Source of the DNA: JAAUSY01 sp964526735
Lineage (GTDB): Bacteria > Chloroflexota > Chloroflexia > Chloroflexales > Chloroflexaceae
NCBI GenBank assembly: GCA_964526735.1
Contig: CAZGLO010000008.1
Span: 1 to 64,000, forward strand
Length of the DNA: 64,000 nt
Reading direction: 5' to 3'
Shown piece after piece: positions 26,598 through 35,173 of the stretch. Under the pieces are notes generated by a model. The model was not told where the DNA came from. It worked only from the letters and a program-made list of their open reading frames with translations, and did no database searches. Numbering within the stretch: the stretch's first letter is position 1; each line of letters starts with the position of its first letter. The position numbers and the translations under genes were made by a program.

Positions 26598-27401
26598 ATG
26601 ACACCACCACACGCACGCATTGGCATTTTCGACTCTGGCATGGGTGGCCTTTCGGTGGCCCATGCCGTCCACACCTTTCTCCCCTCCCACGATATTCTCT
26701 ACGTTGCCGATACCGCCTACTGCCCTTATGGCCCGCGGTCGGTGGAGGAAGTGCGCGACCGGTCGCGGGCGTGCACGGCGTGGCTCCAAGCGCAGGGTGC
26801 CCAACTCATTGTCGTTGCGTGTAACACCGCCTCTTCCGCCTCGCTTGAGATGCTCCGTGAAGCCTTCCCCTTGCCGATTGTCGGCATGGAGCCTGGCATT
26901 AAGCCTGCCATCGCGGCCACACGCAGTGGCCAGGTGGGGGTTTTGGCTACAAGTGGCACGCTCAGCGGCCACCGCTTCGCCAACCTCATGCAGCGGTTTG
27001 CGGCAAATGTGCATGTCCGCACGGTGCCGTGTCATACATTGGTGGAACGGGTTGAGCAGGGTATTATTGATGATGAGGAGATCCGCGCCGTCCTGCAAAT
27101 GTGCCTCGAGTCGTTTCGGGAGAAGACTATCGACACGATTGTCCTTGGGTGCACGCATTTCAACTTCATCGCGTCTGCATTGTCTCACCTTGTCGGCGAT
27201 CAAGTGACGATTATTGACACCGCCCCCGCCGTCGCCCGCCAAGTGGCGCGGGTCGTCGAGACGCAACATATCCCGTCAGGTACCGGCGACGTGCAGTGCG
27301 CAACGACGGGCGATGCAACAGCGGTTGCGCCGGTCATCGCAAAGCTATGGGGAACCCCTCTCCCCGTCACAACCATTTCCCTTTCACAGGTTGTTCAATA
27401 G
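26598..27401 (+). CDS. murI: Glutamate racemase
   Basis: Makes D-glutamate for peptidoglycan. 267 residues. FDSGMGGLSV at 11-20 and the two catalytic cysteines in CNTAS (Cys75) and GCTHF (Cys185) are present; most family members have GCTHYP at the second site. The 3' end overlaps the convergent DUF218 gene by 7 bases. Shows the cell makes a murein wall. Confidence 0.95.
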   Translation: MTPPHARIGIFDSGMGGLSVAHAVHTFLPSHDILYVADTAYCPYGPRSVEEVRDRSRACTAWLQAQGAQLIVVACNTASSASLEMLREAFPLPIVGMEPGIKPAIAATRSGQVGVLATSGTLSGHRFANLMQRFAANVHVRTVPCHTLVERVEQGIIDDEEIRAVLQMCLESFREKTIDTIVLGCTHFNFIASALSHLVGDQVTIIDTAPAVARQVARVVETQHIPSGTGDVQCATTGDATAVAPVIAKLWGTPLPVTTISLSQVVQ

Positions 27402-27973
27402 AGTACCCACGTCAGCAGCAGCTTGATGTGCTCCGAGATAGTGACCTCCCACCCAAGCCGCTTCTGCCACCACGCTGTGGGGTGATACCAATGCGGATCG
27501 ACGGGCACCACCGCGACAGCGATATCTGTATGTGCGAAGACGAGGTGGTAGATATGGTGCGCGCGCCGTGTATGGTATGGGCTGGTGACAACCATCAGCG
27601 AGGTAAAACCACGTTCTTCGGCAAACAACCGCATCGCAATCGCCTCTCGGTAGGTGGTGGTAATGTAATCTTCCTGCCCTGGCGCGGCGACGACCATCCC
27701 CTCTGCCTCGCCCCCGCGCTCTACCGCGATGCGTATACTTTCTTCAAACGTGACAACCAGGGTTGAGGCATAGCCGCGGGTGCGGAGCCGATGAGCGTAG
27801 TCAAGCCGTTTCGGGTCTCCCGAAAGCACCGCAATCGCATCCGTTTTGCGCAGTGGGTCGCTGGTAATAAGCAGAGCAGCAGCGGCATAGAGCAACGCAA
27901 ACAGCAAGAGGAGAGATACTCCTCCTCCGATAGGGAGAAAGAGCATCATTCCTCTTGTGCGAAAACAGCGCAT
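27395..27973 (-). CDS. DUF218 / YdcF-SanA-like membrane-anchored protein
   Basis: 192 residues. One N-terminal span (LFLPIGGGVSLLLLFALLYAA), then a DUF218 domain: AIAVLSGDP..., and the conserved TTYREAIA...TSLMVVTSPYHTRRA. SanA-like members affect envelope barrier function by an unknown activity. It starts nine bases after the stop of the vanW-like gene, so the two are probably one transcript. Confidence 0.82.
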   Translation of the reverse strand: MRCFRTRGMMLFLPIGGGVSLLLLFALLYAAAALLITSDPLRKTDAIAVLSGDPKRLDYAHRLRTRGYASTLVVTFEESIRIAVERGGEAEGMVVAAPGQEDYITTTYREAIAMRLFAEERGFTSLMVVTSPYHTRRAHHIYHLVFAHTDIAVAVVPVDPHWYHPTAWWQKRLGWEVTISEHIKLLLTWVLY

Positions 27974-27982
27974 ACAGAGACA

Positions 27983-30790
27983 CTACCCTCCACCAGAGAT
28001 GGGTGGGATAGGCTCTGGAGCGGGTTGCTCTGGAGCGGGTGCGGCTGTTGGCTCAACAGGGGCCGGTGCAGGGGGAGCGGGTTGCTCTGGAGCGGGAGGC
28101 TCTGGAACCGGTGGCGCTGGTACCGCCGTCGGCTCAACAGGTGCGGGCGGCTGAGGAGCGGGTTGCTCTGGCGCTGGTACCGCGGTTGGCTCAACAGGCG
28201 CAGGCGGTTGAGGAGCGGGTTGTTCTGGCGCTGGTACCGCCGTCGGCTCAGCAGGCGCAGGCGGTTGAGGAGCGGGTTGCTCTGGCACTGGCACTGCCGT
28301 CGGTTCAGCAGGCGCGGGCGGTTGAGGAGCGGGTTGTTCTGGCGCTGGTACCGCCGTCGGCTCAACAGGCGCAGGCGGCTGTGGAGCGGGTTGTTCTGGC
28401 GCTGGTACCGCGGTTGGCTCAACAGGCGCAGGCGGTTGAGGAGCGGGTTGCTCTGGCACTGGCACCGCCGTCGGCTCAACAGGCGCAGGCGGTTGAGGAG
28501 CGGGTTGTTCTGGCGCGGTTGGCTGGCCAGGGGTTGTCGGCTGTGGCTCTGCGGGCTGAGTCGTCTCTTCTGGCGGCACACCTTCCTCATTGGGGTCAGT
28601 GTTGGGGTCAGTATTGGGATCGGTCGGCGTGGTGGTACCATCAGCAGGTTTGGGGGTTTGCGAAGTAGGAGGAGCAGATTGTGTTGTCTGGCCGCGGGCG
28701 CGGGCTTGGTAATAGGCCACGTCGGCGGGATGCACTTCGTAGATGTTGGGCCACGGCTTGAAACGCGTCACGAACCGTTGGCGATCAACCTCTACCCCTT
28801 CCTGAAGGATGATCCGTGTAAAGGCGATGGTCATCCCGCCACGCGCCATATCGCTTCGGCGGGGCGAGTAGCGAGGTCGTTCGGGGTTGGAAACATAGAC
28901 CGGCTCAGAAGGGGCAGGTTTGCGGTCGTAGGTTTCTGGGCCGATCAACTCAACCGTACGTCCGGTATCTTTGCCGTAAATACGTACTTCTGCGAGGGCT
29001 TGGGCGGTGTTGACAGCCGTTTGGATGAGAACCCAGTGGCCCGTATCGTTGACAAAGCGGAAATCGCGGCCATTCGGGCCGGTGTAGATGGTTGCGTCCA
29101 TCCCTGCGCCATCGCCATAAGGCCCAAAGCCATACCTGTTATACCAACTGATGTAGAAGGAATGTCCCCATCGTTCGGTAATCGGCAACCCAGCCCAGAA
29201 TGCCGCCCGAAACATCGTCGTGGAGTCTTGGCAGATACCGCCGCCCCACTCTAGCTGCGTGCGGTTGCTGACAATCGCATACCCTTCAACAAAGCCGTTC
29301 TGCGGGCTGATCGACCCAATGCTACGATTGAAGGAAAATTCTTCTCCCGGCGGGATGAGGATGCCGTGTAAGAGGTTCATCCCCGCCTTGATGTTGGTGA
29401 TACGGTAGGCTTCGGAGCCGGAAAAGTCGCTTCTCCCCACCCCCAACAGATCCTCTATCCCCAACTCATCAAGGTTTTCTGCGGTGACCGTCGGCTCGAC
29501 TTCGGTGAATGGCAGTTTGATGGTGCGCGTCTCGCTAGAGGCCGACTCGCAGACGATATTGGCTGCTTCTTCCTCATCAATGCGCAAGCCGGGCTTCCCT
29601 TCGCGGAAAATAGACAGATTGCCACCGTTCCAATTGACCCGTGGGTTGATCGAGCCGATGCTACTCTCATCCGCAATCTCCTTGATGCGCCGCTTGATGA
29701 TTTCCTTGTCGAGAGTAACGGACAGCGCGTCGCCATGGCCATCGGAATCTTCCACGCGCTCCACCTGTATCATCGTCTCAAGCTCTTCAACCGACCACGA
29801 CCACGATTCTTTGTTCACCTCAATCGTGAGCGGGGCCTGTAAGATGGCTTTTGCCCTCTGTTCAGCCTCTATCGCATCCTCGTTGTCGATCAATGGCGGG
29901 ATCATGCGGGTGCGCAGCGGGACGGTTTGCGGTTCAAGGCGTTGCACTGCCGCCACCGTATCCTGCATCGTCTCATCAAGCAGCAATTGACGGCCATCGC
30001 GGGCAATACCGCGGTCGACGAGTGTGTTTTGGATGAAAAGGTCGGCTTCGGTGACGGGGTGCTCAACTTTCTCGGCGATGGTTTGCAGGTAGTCTTGCAG
30101 TGTTGCCTGGTCAATGCTCACCGAAAGCGGGATTTCCATCCCCTCCGACCACACCGCCGCAACACGCCGCATATCTGCGACAAAACCTGCCGCATGCCCA
30201 AGCTGATAGGCTTGATGTATAGCCTCTTCGATGTTGAGCATCACCCCAAGCTCTTCTGGCGTTGGCTGCCATGTCTCATCGTGGAAGGTGAAGGTCACTG
30301 GTGAGTCAAGGAAAGGGGCAAATGCTGACCGGAGTGTCTCCTCCGCCTCCTCCATGGTCATAGAGCCAACAGGAACCCCTTGGATGGTGGTGTTGGGAGG
30401 GATCTCTCCTTGCCACGAGCGGCCAATAGCATAGAGTGTCCCACCCCCGCCAATCAACATGACCGCCAATACCCCAACAAAAACACGCAGCATCATTGGG
30501 ATGCGCCGTGTGCGGTGTTGCGGTGTCGCAGACGAGGGGGGAGGGGGAGAAGACAAGTGGGCTGTCTGCTCTGCTGTGTGCTCTTCTGCCTGCTCTATTG
30601 CCTGCCCTTCTGCCTGCCCTTCTGCTTGGGCCGACGAATATCCTTGCGCCTGTTCCTGCGCAGGGGAGGTGGCAAGAGGCGCATGGGTAGATGAGGCCCA
30701 CACCTGCTCCGACGTTATCTCAACCGCGTAGACTTCGCCTTTCTGGTGGTGTCCTTGCGACGATGGATGTTGAAACCGTTCTATTGCCAC
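27983..30790 (-). CDS. VanW-family protein with PG-binding domains and Pro-rich repeat tail
   Basis: 935 residues. A cytoplasmic Gln/Glu/Ala-rich head (1-90) precedes one span (MLRVFVGVLAVMLIGGGGT, about 97-118). Outside: two YoaR/PG_binding_4-type domains (about 125-440; NTTIQGVPVGSMTMEEAEETL...), then a VanW domain (about 450-640; AYRITNI, PGEEFSFN, GGGICQDSTTMF). From about 757 to 923 the tail is seven 19-residue Pro/Ala/Val repeats plus degenerate ones. VanW proteins are linked to the cell wall but their activity is unknown. The GTG start has no clear RBS, so the start is uncertain. A promoter and a palindromic 10-bp array lie upstream; DUF218 follows. Confidence 0.9.
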   Translation of the reverse strand: MAIERFQHPSSQGHHQKGEVYAVEITSEQVWASSTHAPLATSPAQEQAQGYSSAQAEGQAEGQAIEQAEEHTAEQTAHLSSPPPPSSATPQHRTRRIPMMLRVFVGVLAVMLIGGGGTLYAIGRSWQGEIPPNTTIQGVPVGSMTMEEAEETLRSAFAPFLDSPVTFTFHDETWQPTPEELGVMLNIEEAIHQAYQLGHAAGFVADMRRVAAVWSEGMEIPLSVSIDQATLQDYLQTIAEKVEHPVTEADLFIQNTLVDRGIARDGRQLLLDETMQDTVAAVQRLEPQTVPLRTRMIPPLIDNEDAIEAEQRAKAILQAPLTIEVNKESWSWSVEELETMIQVERVEDSDGHGDALSVTLDKEIIKRRIKEIADESSIGSINPRVNWNGGNLSIFREGKPGLRIDEEEAANIVCESASSETRTIKLPFTEVEPTVTAENLDELGIEDLLGVGRSDFSGSEAYRITNIKAGMNLLHGILIPPGEEFSFNRSIGSISPQNGFVEGYAIVSNRTQLEWGGGICQDSTTMFRAAFWAGLPITERWGHSFYISWYNRYGFGPYGDGAGMDATIYTGPNGRDFRFVNDTGHWVLIQTAVNTAQALAEVRIYGKDTGRTVELIGPETYDRKPAPSEPVYVSNPERPRYSPRRSDMARGGMTIAFTRIILQEGVEVDRQRFVTRFKPWPNIYEVHPADVAYYQARARGQTTQSAPPTSQTPKPADGTTTPTDPNTDPNTDPNEEGVPPEETTQPAEPQPTTPGQPTAPEQPAPQPPAPVEPTAVPVPEQPAPQPPAPVEPTAVPAPEQPAPQPPAPVEPTAVPAPEQPAPQPPAPAEPTAVPVPEQPAPQPPAPAEPTAVPAPEQPAPQPPAPVEPTAVPAPEQPAPQPPAPVEPTAVPAPPVPEPPAPEQPAPPAPAPVEPTAAPAPEQPAPEPIPPISGGG
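28110..28520 (-). repeat. 57-bp tandem repeat array in vanW-like gene
   Basis: Seven starts of the unit gaggagcgggtt(g) (or gtggagcggg) occur exactly 57 bases apart: 28153, 28210, 28267, 28324, 28381, 28438 and 28495. Each unit codes 19 residues of the type PEQPAPQPPAP(V/A)EPTAVP(V/A). Degenerate units flank it at 28020-28110. Confidence 0.92.
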
Positions 30791-30831
30791 TCGATATGTC
30801 CACTACTTTCTAGGTGCTTTTGGTCTTATCT

Positions 30832-30861
30832 ATTGATCATGATTGATCATGATTGATCATG
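30832..30861. repeat. Three perfect 10-bp palindromic repeats upstream of the vanW-like gene
   Basis: attgatcatg occurs three times head to tail, so the palindrome TGATCA recurs every 10 bases, one helical turn. It lies in the expected 5' leader of the vanW-like gene, between its promoter and its start codon. Could be an operator or an RNA or DNA secondary-structure element. Confidence 0.8.
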
Positions 30862-30896
30862 TGGGAGGCACCCCTCTCTCTACGGGGGCTATTCGT

Positions 30897-30925
30897 ATTA
30901 TACCGAGAATAACGCTCTGAAGAAA
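30897..30925 (-). promoter_or_regulatory. Putative vanW-like gene promoter
   Basis: Minus strand: TTTCTT (30925-30920), 17 bases, TATAAT (30902-30897). The -10 is perfect, the -35 weak. Confidence 0.5.
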
Positions 30926-30989
30926 GGGCAAAAACGGTATGTTGGGCGGCGGCGGCGGAGAGAGGTGGTGGCAGGATAACACAAGAGGG

Positions 30990-31325
30990 TCAGCTACCCA
31001 GAGCTAAAGCACCTGGGCTTGTGCTCGCTCCTCCACCCGTCGGTGGTGCAGCACAATAGGCTGGCTGACAACCAGCCCGATATGCGATATTCACGGCAGC
31101 GTTCGTATCCGCAGCGGCGGTATGGCCGCACGAGAGGCAACAAAAATGGGATTGGGTCTTTCGATTGTTTTTATCACAATAGCCACATGCAGCACAGGTG
31201 CGACTGGTGTTGCGCGGGTCAACCGCCACGACCAGTACACCAGCCTGTGCTGCTTTATAGACAATAAACGTGCGCAATTGTCGAAAGGCCCAACTCGTGC
31301 GAAGACGACGCTGCGAGCGTCTACA
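30990..31325 (-). pseudogene. IS200/IS605 TnpB relic, C-terminal zinc-finger end
   Basis: The minus-strand frame carries only the last part of TnpB/OrfB: RRSQRRLRTSWAFRQL, KAAQAGVLVVAVDPRNTSRTC, the zinc finger CAACGYC...CLSCGH and the RuvC-III region ADTNAAVNIA, ending in a Gly/Pro tail. The RuvC-I and -II parts are missing, so no nuclease is made. At the end the DNA forms an imperfect stem (cccagagctaaagcacctggg, 31007-31027), like the right-end hairpins of this family, where the guide (omega) RNA scaffold normally lies. Inserted just after gyrA. Confidence 0.8.
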
Positions 31326-31389
31326 ACCATTGTCCGTGCGCGTGCGAATATGGATGAATGTTCCGATGATTATGGGTGATTATGGGCGA

Positions 31390-33897
31390 TTATTGCTCTT
31401 CAAGCGCAAGCATTTCGACCAATTGCCCGTCACTTGGCAATTCTTCCTGGTCAAGCGGGACATTTTCCTCTTGAGAGAGACCAGCAACGCGATCTTTGTT
31501 ATTCAGATCGACCAGAATGACACCCCGCGCCATGCGCCCCATCCGAGAGATCCCCTCTGCAAGCGTGCGCATCACCAAACCATTGGTGGTGATAAAGGTC
31601 AGCAATGAGGAGTCTTGAACGACATGCGCCGCGGCAACCTCGTCCCCCTTGCGCAGCTTGATGGCGATAACCCCGCCGGTCGCACGGCCTTTGGTCGTGA
31701 AGTCGCTGAGTGGGGTGCGCTTGCCAAGACCCTGCGATGTCACCACCAAGAGGTCAGCATCGTCGTGGGCGAGTTGCATTCCAACAACCCGATCATCCTT
31801 TCCAAGCTTGATCCCACGTACTCCTCTTGCTGGTCGTCCCATTGCGCGCACTTGGCTTTGGGCGAAACGAGAGGTCTTGCCTTTGGCGGTGGTCATGAGG
31901 ATATCTTCATCCCCTTGGCTCATCTGCACCCATCTGAGCACATCGCCTTCTTCTAACCCCATCGCAATCTTACCATCGGCACGAACCTGGCTATATTCCA
32001 CCAACTTTGTGCGCTTAATCTTCCCTTGGACGGTCGCCATCACCAGGTATTCGCCATGATCAAAGTTTGACACGGCTAAGACCGAAGTCACTTGCTCGCC
32101 AGGCTCAAGCGAGACCAGGTTGACAAGCGGGAGACCCTTTGAGGTGCGGCTGGCATCAGGCACTTCGTAGGCTTTGAGGTGGTAAACCTTGCCGCGGTCG
32201 GTGAAGAAGAGCAGGCTGTCCAATGAGCTACAGGTGAGGATATGGCGCACAATATCTTCATCGCGCGTCTGCATGCCGCGGATACCACGCCCACCCCGCC
32301 GCTGCGTCCGGTAGGCATCAAGTACCTGCCGCTTGATATAGCCGCGGTTGGTGAGGGTCATCAGGACACGGATATCAGGGATGAGATCCTCGTCGCTCAT
32401 CTCCGGGTCGGCATCAGGAATAATGCGCGTGCGCCGTTCATCGCCATATTGCGCCTGGATACGGCAAAGGTCTTCCTTGATGAGTTCGAGGAGACGGTCG
32501 GGGCTGGAAAGAATCTCCTCCAACTCCAAGATGAGCTTGTGTGTTTCGGTATACTCGTTCTCAATCTTTTGGCGCTCAAGCGCGGCCAATCGCCGCAGTT
32601 GCATATCGAGGATCGCCTGCGATTGCGCTTCACTCAGCCCGTAGTTGTCCATCAAGTTGGAGCGCGCGTTCTCTGCCGAGTCGGAGTCGCGGATGAGCTT
32701 GATGACGGGGTTGAGGTTGTCAATAGCCGTCTGCAGCCCCTCAAGGATGTGCGCGCGGGCACGGGCTTTATTCAGCTCAAACTGCGTGCGGCGGCGCAAG
32801 ACATCTTTGCGATGGTCGATATAGGCCTGCAAGATGCGTTTGAGGGTCAAGACGCGCGGTTGCGTGCCTTCTTCTATCAATGCCAGCATGTTGACCCCAA
32901 AGGTCACCTGCATACTGCTGTGCTTGTAGAGCGCATTGAGCACTTTTTTGGGCTGGGCGTCTTGCTTGAGCACAATCACCAGCCGCATCCCCTTGCGGTC
33001 TGATTGGTCTTGCACATCGCGGATGCCTTCAATCTTGCGATGGCGCACCATCTCGGCGATGCGCTCGTGGAGACGCGCCTTGTTGACTTGGTAGGGGAGT
33101 TCAGTCACAATGATGTGGAATGCCCCGCGATTGACCTCTTCGATATGTGCCTTTGCCCGGATGATAACGCGGCCTTTGCCGGTGCTGTAGGCATTGGTGA
33201 TGCCTTCAGTCCCCAAGATATTGCCGCCGGTGGGGAAGTCTGGGCCGGGGACGTGCTTGATCAAGTCCTCAACGGTGGCATCGGGGTGGTCAATCAAGTG
33301 CATAATCGCATTGCTGACCTCGTTGAGGTTGTGGGGCGGGATGTTGGTCGCCATCCCCACCGCAATGCCCGCCGCACCGTTGAGCAGCAGGTTGGGCAGC
33401 AATGCGGGAAGCATTTCCGGCTCTTGGTGCTCGCCATCGAAGTTGGGGCGGAAGCGTACCGTCTCCTTATCGATATCGGTGAGCAGCTCTTCGGCGATTT
33501 GCGTGAGCCGGGCTTCGGTATAACGGTAGGCAGCAGGCGGGTCGCCGTCAATCGACCCAAAGTTCCCTTGACTGTCTATCAAGGGGTAGCGCATGTTCCA
33601 CGGCTGCGCCATACGAACAAGCGCGTCGTAGACGGCAGAGTCGCCGTGAGGGTGATACTTCTTGAGCACCTCACCAACGATACCGGCACATTTGGAGAAC
33701 CGATGGTCGTGGCGCAACCCCTCACGAAGCATAGCATATAAGATACGGCGCTGCACGGGTTTGAGACCGTCCCGCACGTCGGGCAGCGCACGCGATACGA
33801 TGACGCTCATGGCGTAGTCGAGGTAGGAACTACGCATTTCGGTCACGATATCTGCGAGTCGGATGGTTCCTATGTCCGTTCCTGCGTTCATGATCAC
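31390..33897 (-). CDS. gyrA: DNA gyrase subunit A
   Basis: 835 residues, normal size. Breakage-reunion domain with the catalytic Tyr126 in AAYRYTE; quinolone region HPHGDSAVYD keeps the sensitive Ser87 and Asp91. The C-terminal beta-pinwheel domain has the GyrA box QRRGGRG, which separates gyrase from ParC/topoisomerase IV. Introduces negative supercoils with GyrB, which is not in the window. The start used has a short MIMNAGTDIG lead; the second Met is equally possible. TnpB debris follows its stop. Confidence 0.96.
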   Translation of the reverse strand: MIMNAGTDIGTIRLADIVTEMRSSYLDYAMSVIVSRALPDVRDGLKPVQRRILYAMLREGLRHDHRFSKCAGIVGEVLKKYHPHGDSAVYDALVRMAQPWNMRYPLIDSQGNFGSIDGDPPAAYRYTEARLTQIAEELLTDIDKETVRFRPNFDGEHQEPEMLPALLPNLLLNGAAGIAVGMATNIPPHNLNEVSNAIMHLIDHPDATVEDLIKHVPGPDFPTGGNILGTEGITNAYSTGKGRVIIRAKAHIEEVNRGAFHIIVTELPYQVNKARLHERIAEMVRHRKIEGIRDVQDQSDRKGMRLVIVLKQDAQPKKVLNALYKHSSMQVTFGVNMLALIEEGTQPRVLTLKRILQAYIDHRKDVLRRRTQFELNKARARAHILEGLQTAIDNLNPVIKLIRDSDSAENARSNLMDNYGLSEAQSQAILDMQLRRLAALERQKIENEYTETHKLILELEEILSSPDRLLELIKEDLCRIQAQYGDERRTRIIPDADPEMSDEDLIPDIRVLMTLTNRGYIKRQVLDAYRTQRRGGRGIRGMQTRDEDIVRHILTCSSLDSLLFFTDRGKVYHLKAYEVPDASRTSKGLPLVNLVSLEPGEQVTSVLAVSNFDHGEYLVMATVQGKIKRTKLVEYSQVRADGKIAMGLEEGDVLRWVQMSQGDEDILMTTAKGKTSRFAQSQVRAMGRPARGVRGIKLGKDDRVVGMQLAHDDADLLVVTSQGLGKRTPLSDFTTKGRATGGVIAIKLRKGDEVAAAHVVQDSSLLTFITTNGLVMRTLAEGISRMGRMARGVILVDLNNKDRVAGLSQEENVPLDQEELPSDGQLVEMLALEEQ

Positions 33898-33973
33898 CTT
33901 CTACAAAGAATATCTATTTTCAAGCGTCGTATCCCCCTCATATTTGGCCTCATCACCTTACTCACGTGGTTGC

Positions 33974-34690
33974 TCATACGTCACGCGGCAGCAGCCCACG
34001 AACCGCCACCGGCCCAAACCCAACATAATCGCAGGCGGTAAGCTGGTAAAACACATGGTCGACCGTCCCCTGGATAGCCGTGGCCCAGTCTTCCGCACGG
34101 TGGAGGTGGCCATAGATACACGTGGTCGCTCCGGCAGCAGCAATGCGGCGGGCAAATTCGGTGGGTTGACGATTGATAAACGGCGGATAGTGGATCATCA
34201 CAATGATAGGAAGCATGCCCTGGGCAAGGTGGTTGGCAGCCGCAAGCGCCCGGTCAAGCCGCCCCACTTCGCGATTGAACACACGCATATCTTTCTCTGG
34301 GTCGAAGCCGGGAGTCTCTGGGGTAATCCAGCCCCGTGTGCCACAAACCACCGCCCCGTCAATCGAAGTCGCACTCGCCTCAAGCGGGATGATGGTTGAA
34401 GGCAACGCCGCACGTATAGGCCCCACCCGGTGCCACCAATAGTCGTGGTTTCCCTTGGTGATGATCTTCCGCCCCGGCAATGCGTCGAGCCATTCGAGAT
34501 CAGGCAGCGCTTCGGGAAATTTCATCGCCCACGAAATATCACCAGCAACCAGCACCCAATCATCTGCCCCGACACGCGCGTGCCAAGCCTCTGCAATGCG
34601 GGCGGTGTGATCCTTCCAGTGGGAGCCAAAAATATCCATCGGTTTTGGCTTCACGGTGGAGAGATGTAAGTCAGAAATGGTCCAGATCAT
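33974..34690 (-). CDS. Calcineurin-like metallophosphoesterase
   Basis: 238 residues. All family metal motifs are visible: SDLHLS near the start, GDISW, KGNHDYWW, then IHYPP and YGHLHRAED. Two metal ions cut a phosphate ester; the substrate is not known. Upstream of gyrA on the same strand with 76 bases between. Confidence 0.88.
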   Translation of the reverse strand: MIWTISDLHLSTVKPKPMDIFGSHWKDHTARIAEAWHARVGADDWVLVAGDISWAMKFPEALPDLEWLDALPGRKIITKGNHDYWWHRVGPIRAALPSTIIPLEASATSIDGAVVCGTRGWITPETPGFDPEKDMRVFNREVGRLDRALAAANHLAQGMLPIIVMIHYPPFINRQPTEFARRIAAAGATTCIYGHLHRAEDWATAIQGTVDHVFYQLTACDYVGFGPVAVRGLLPRDV

Positions 34691-34830
34691 AGTTTCGTTC
34701 GTGTTGAAGACCTAACCATCTATATTACCACAATATCAGAAAATTGTTGGGCGGAGGCGGGGGATCTGAAAACACCATCGGGGTTCTCTTGGGCCTGAGT
34801 AATGCGATTGCTCTGGAGTTGGCAGAATTG

Positions 34831-34865
34831 TTACAGTGCGCCTGTAAAAAATATGTTAAAATACG
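34831..34865 (+). promoter_or_regulatory. Inverted repeat and promoter-like sequence before the structured region
   Basis: TTACAG-TGCGC-CTGTAA (34831-34847) is a perfect 6+5+6 inverted repeat. It is followed by ATATGTTAAAATA; with TTGTTA at 34829-34834 and TATGTT at 34853-34858 the spacing is 18. A repressor at the repeat would cover the -35 region. Confidence 0.45.
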
Positions 34866-34867
34866 AG

Positions 34868-35157
34868 CTATCTGTCAACAACCATTTTACGGCTCGGATC
34901 GAGCCGTCAGGACAGAACGTGCGCCGATGGGCGGAGCGTGTCCTGAGAAGCTGTCTGCTTTAGCTGACAGAGTGATCACTGATGTTAACTACTGACGTTA
35001 ACCACTGATGTTAGGAGTGGTTGGGCCTTGCGGCGAACAGGGTTTCTGGGGAGATCTAGAAATGACAGCTCCCTAATGACTCAAAACCGTATAGGAATAG
35101 TGTATTAGTAGCAGGGGAACATAAAGCGTTCCCCATACCCGCGCAAGTGGGTATTTC
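34868..35157 (+). ncRNA. Candidate structured RNA or 5' leader, family not recognised
   Basis: A gene-free stretch with many consecutive stems: ACGGCTCG/CGAGCCGT (34890-34907), AGGACA/TGTCCT (34909-34944), CTGTC/GACAG (34951-34970), AACCAC/GTGGTT (35000-35022), perfect GGGGAAC/GTTCCCC (35114-35134) and ATACCC/GGGTAT (35135-35154) followed by TTCCTTACCGTTTATTTTT. Three imperfect 13-base repeats (actga(t/c)gttaac) lie between. I checked for RNase P, tmRNA, SRP and common riboswitch cores and saw none. It ends 17 bases before the J-like/TlpA gene, so it could be a separate RNA with terminator or an attenuating leader. Confidence 0.45.
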
Positions 35158-35173
35158 CTTACCGTTTATTTTT

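Noticed and set aside
28020..28520. Regularly spaced repeats resembling a CRISPR array
   Set aside because: The 57-base units are contiguous with no spacers and are in frame within the vanW-like gene; no cas genes nearby.
27791..29254. 487-codon plus-strand frame rich in Arg/Gly/Trp
   Set aside because: Antisense shadow of the vanW repeat array; no homology-like motifs, and the minus-strand VanW protein is clear.
30990..31325. Active TnpB nuclease
   Set aside because: Only the C-terminal quarter is left; RuvC-I and RuvC-II residues are absent.
34975..35012. CTGATG-type motifs suggesting a hammerhead ribozyme
   Set aside because: No GAAA core partner and no matching stem II in the right place.
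34868..35157. RNase P RNA, tmRNA, SRP RNA or cobalamin riboswitch
   Set aside because: I looked for the core strings GAGGAAAGTCCG, a tmRNA tag/TTCAATTCCC end, GGAAGGAAGCAGC and GCCACTG...GGGAAG; none is present.
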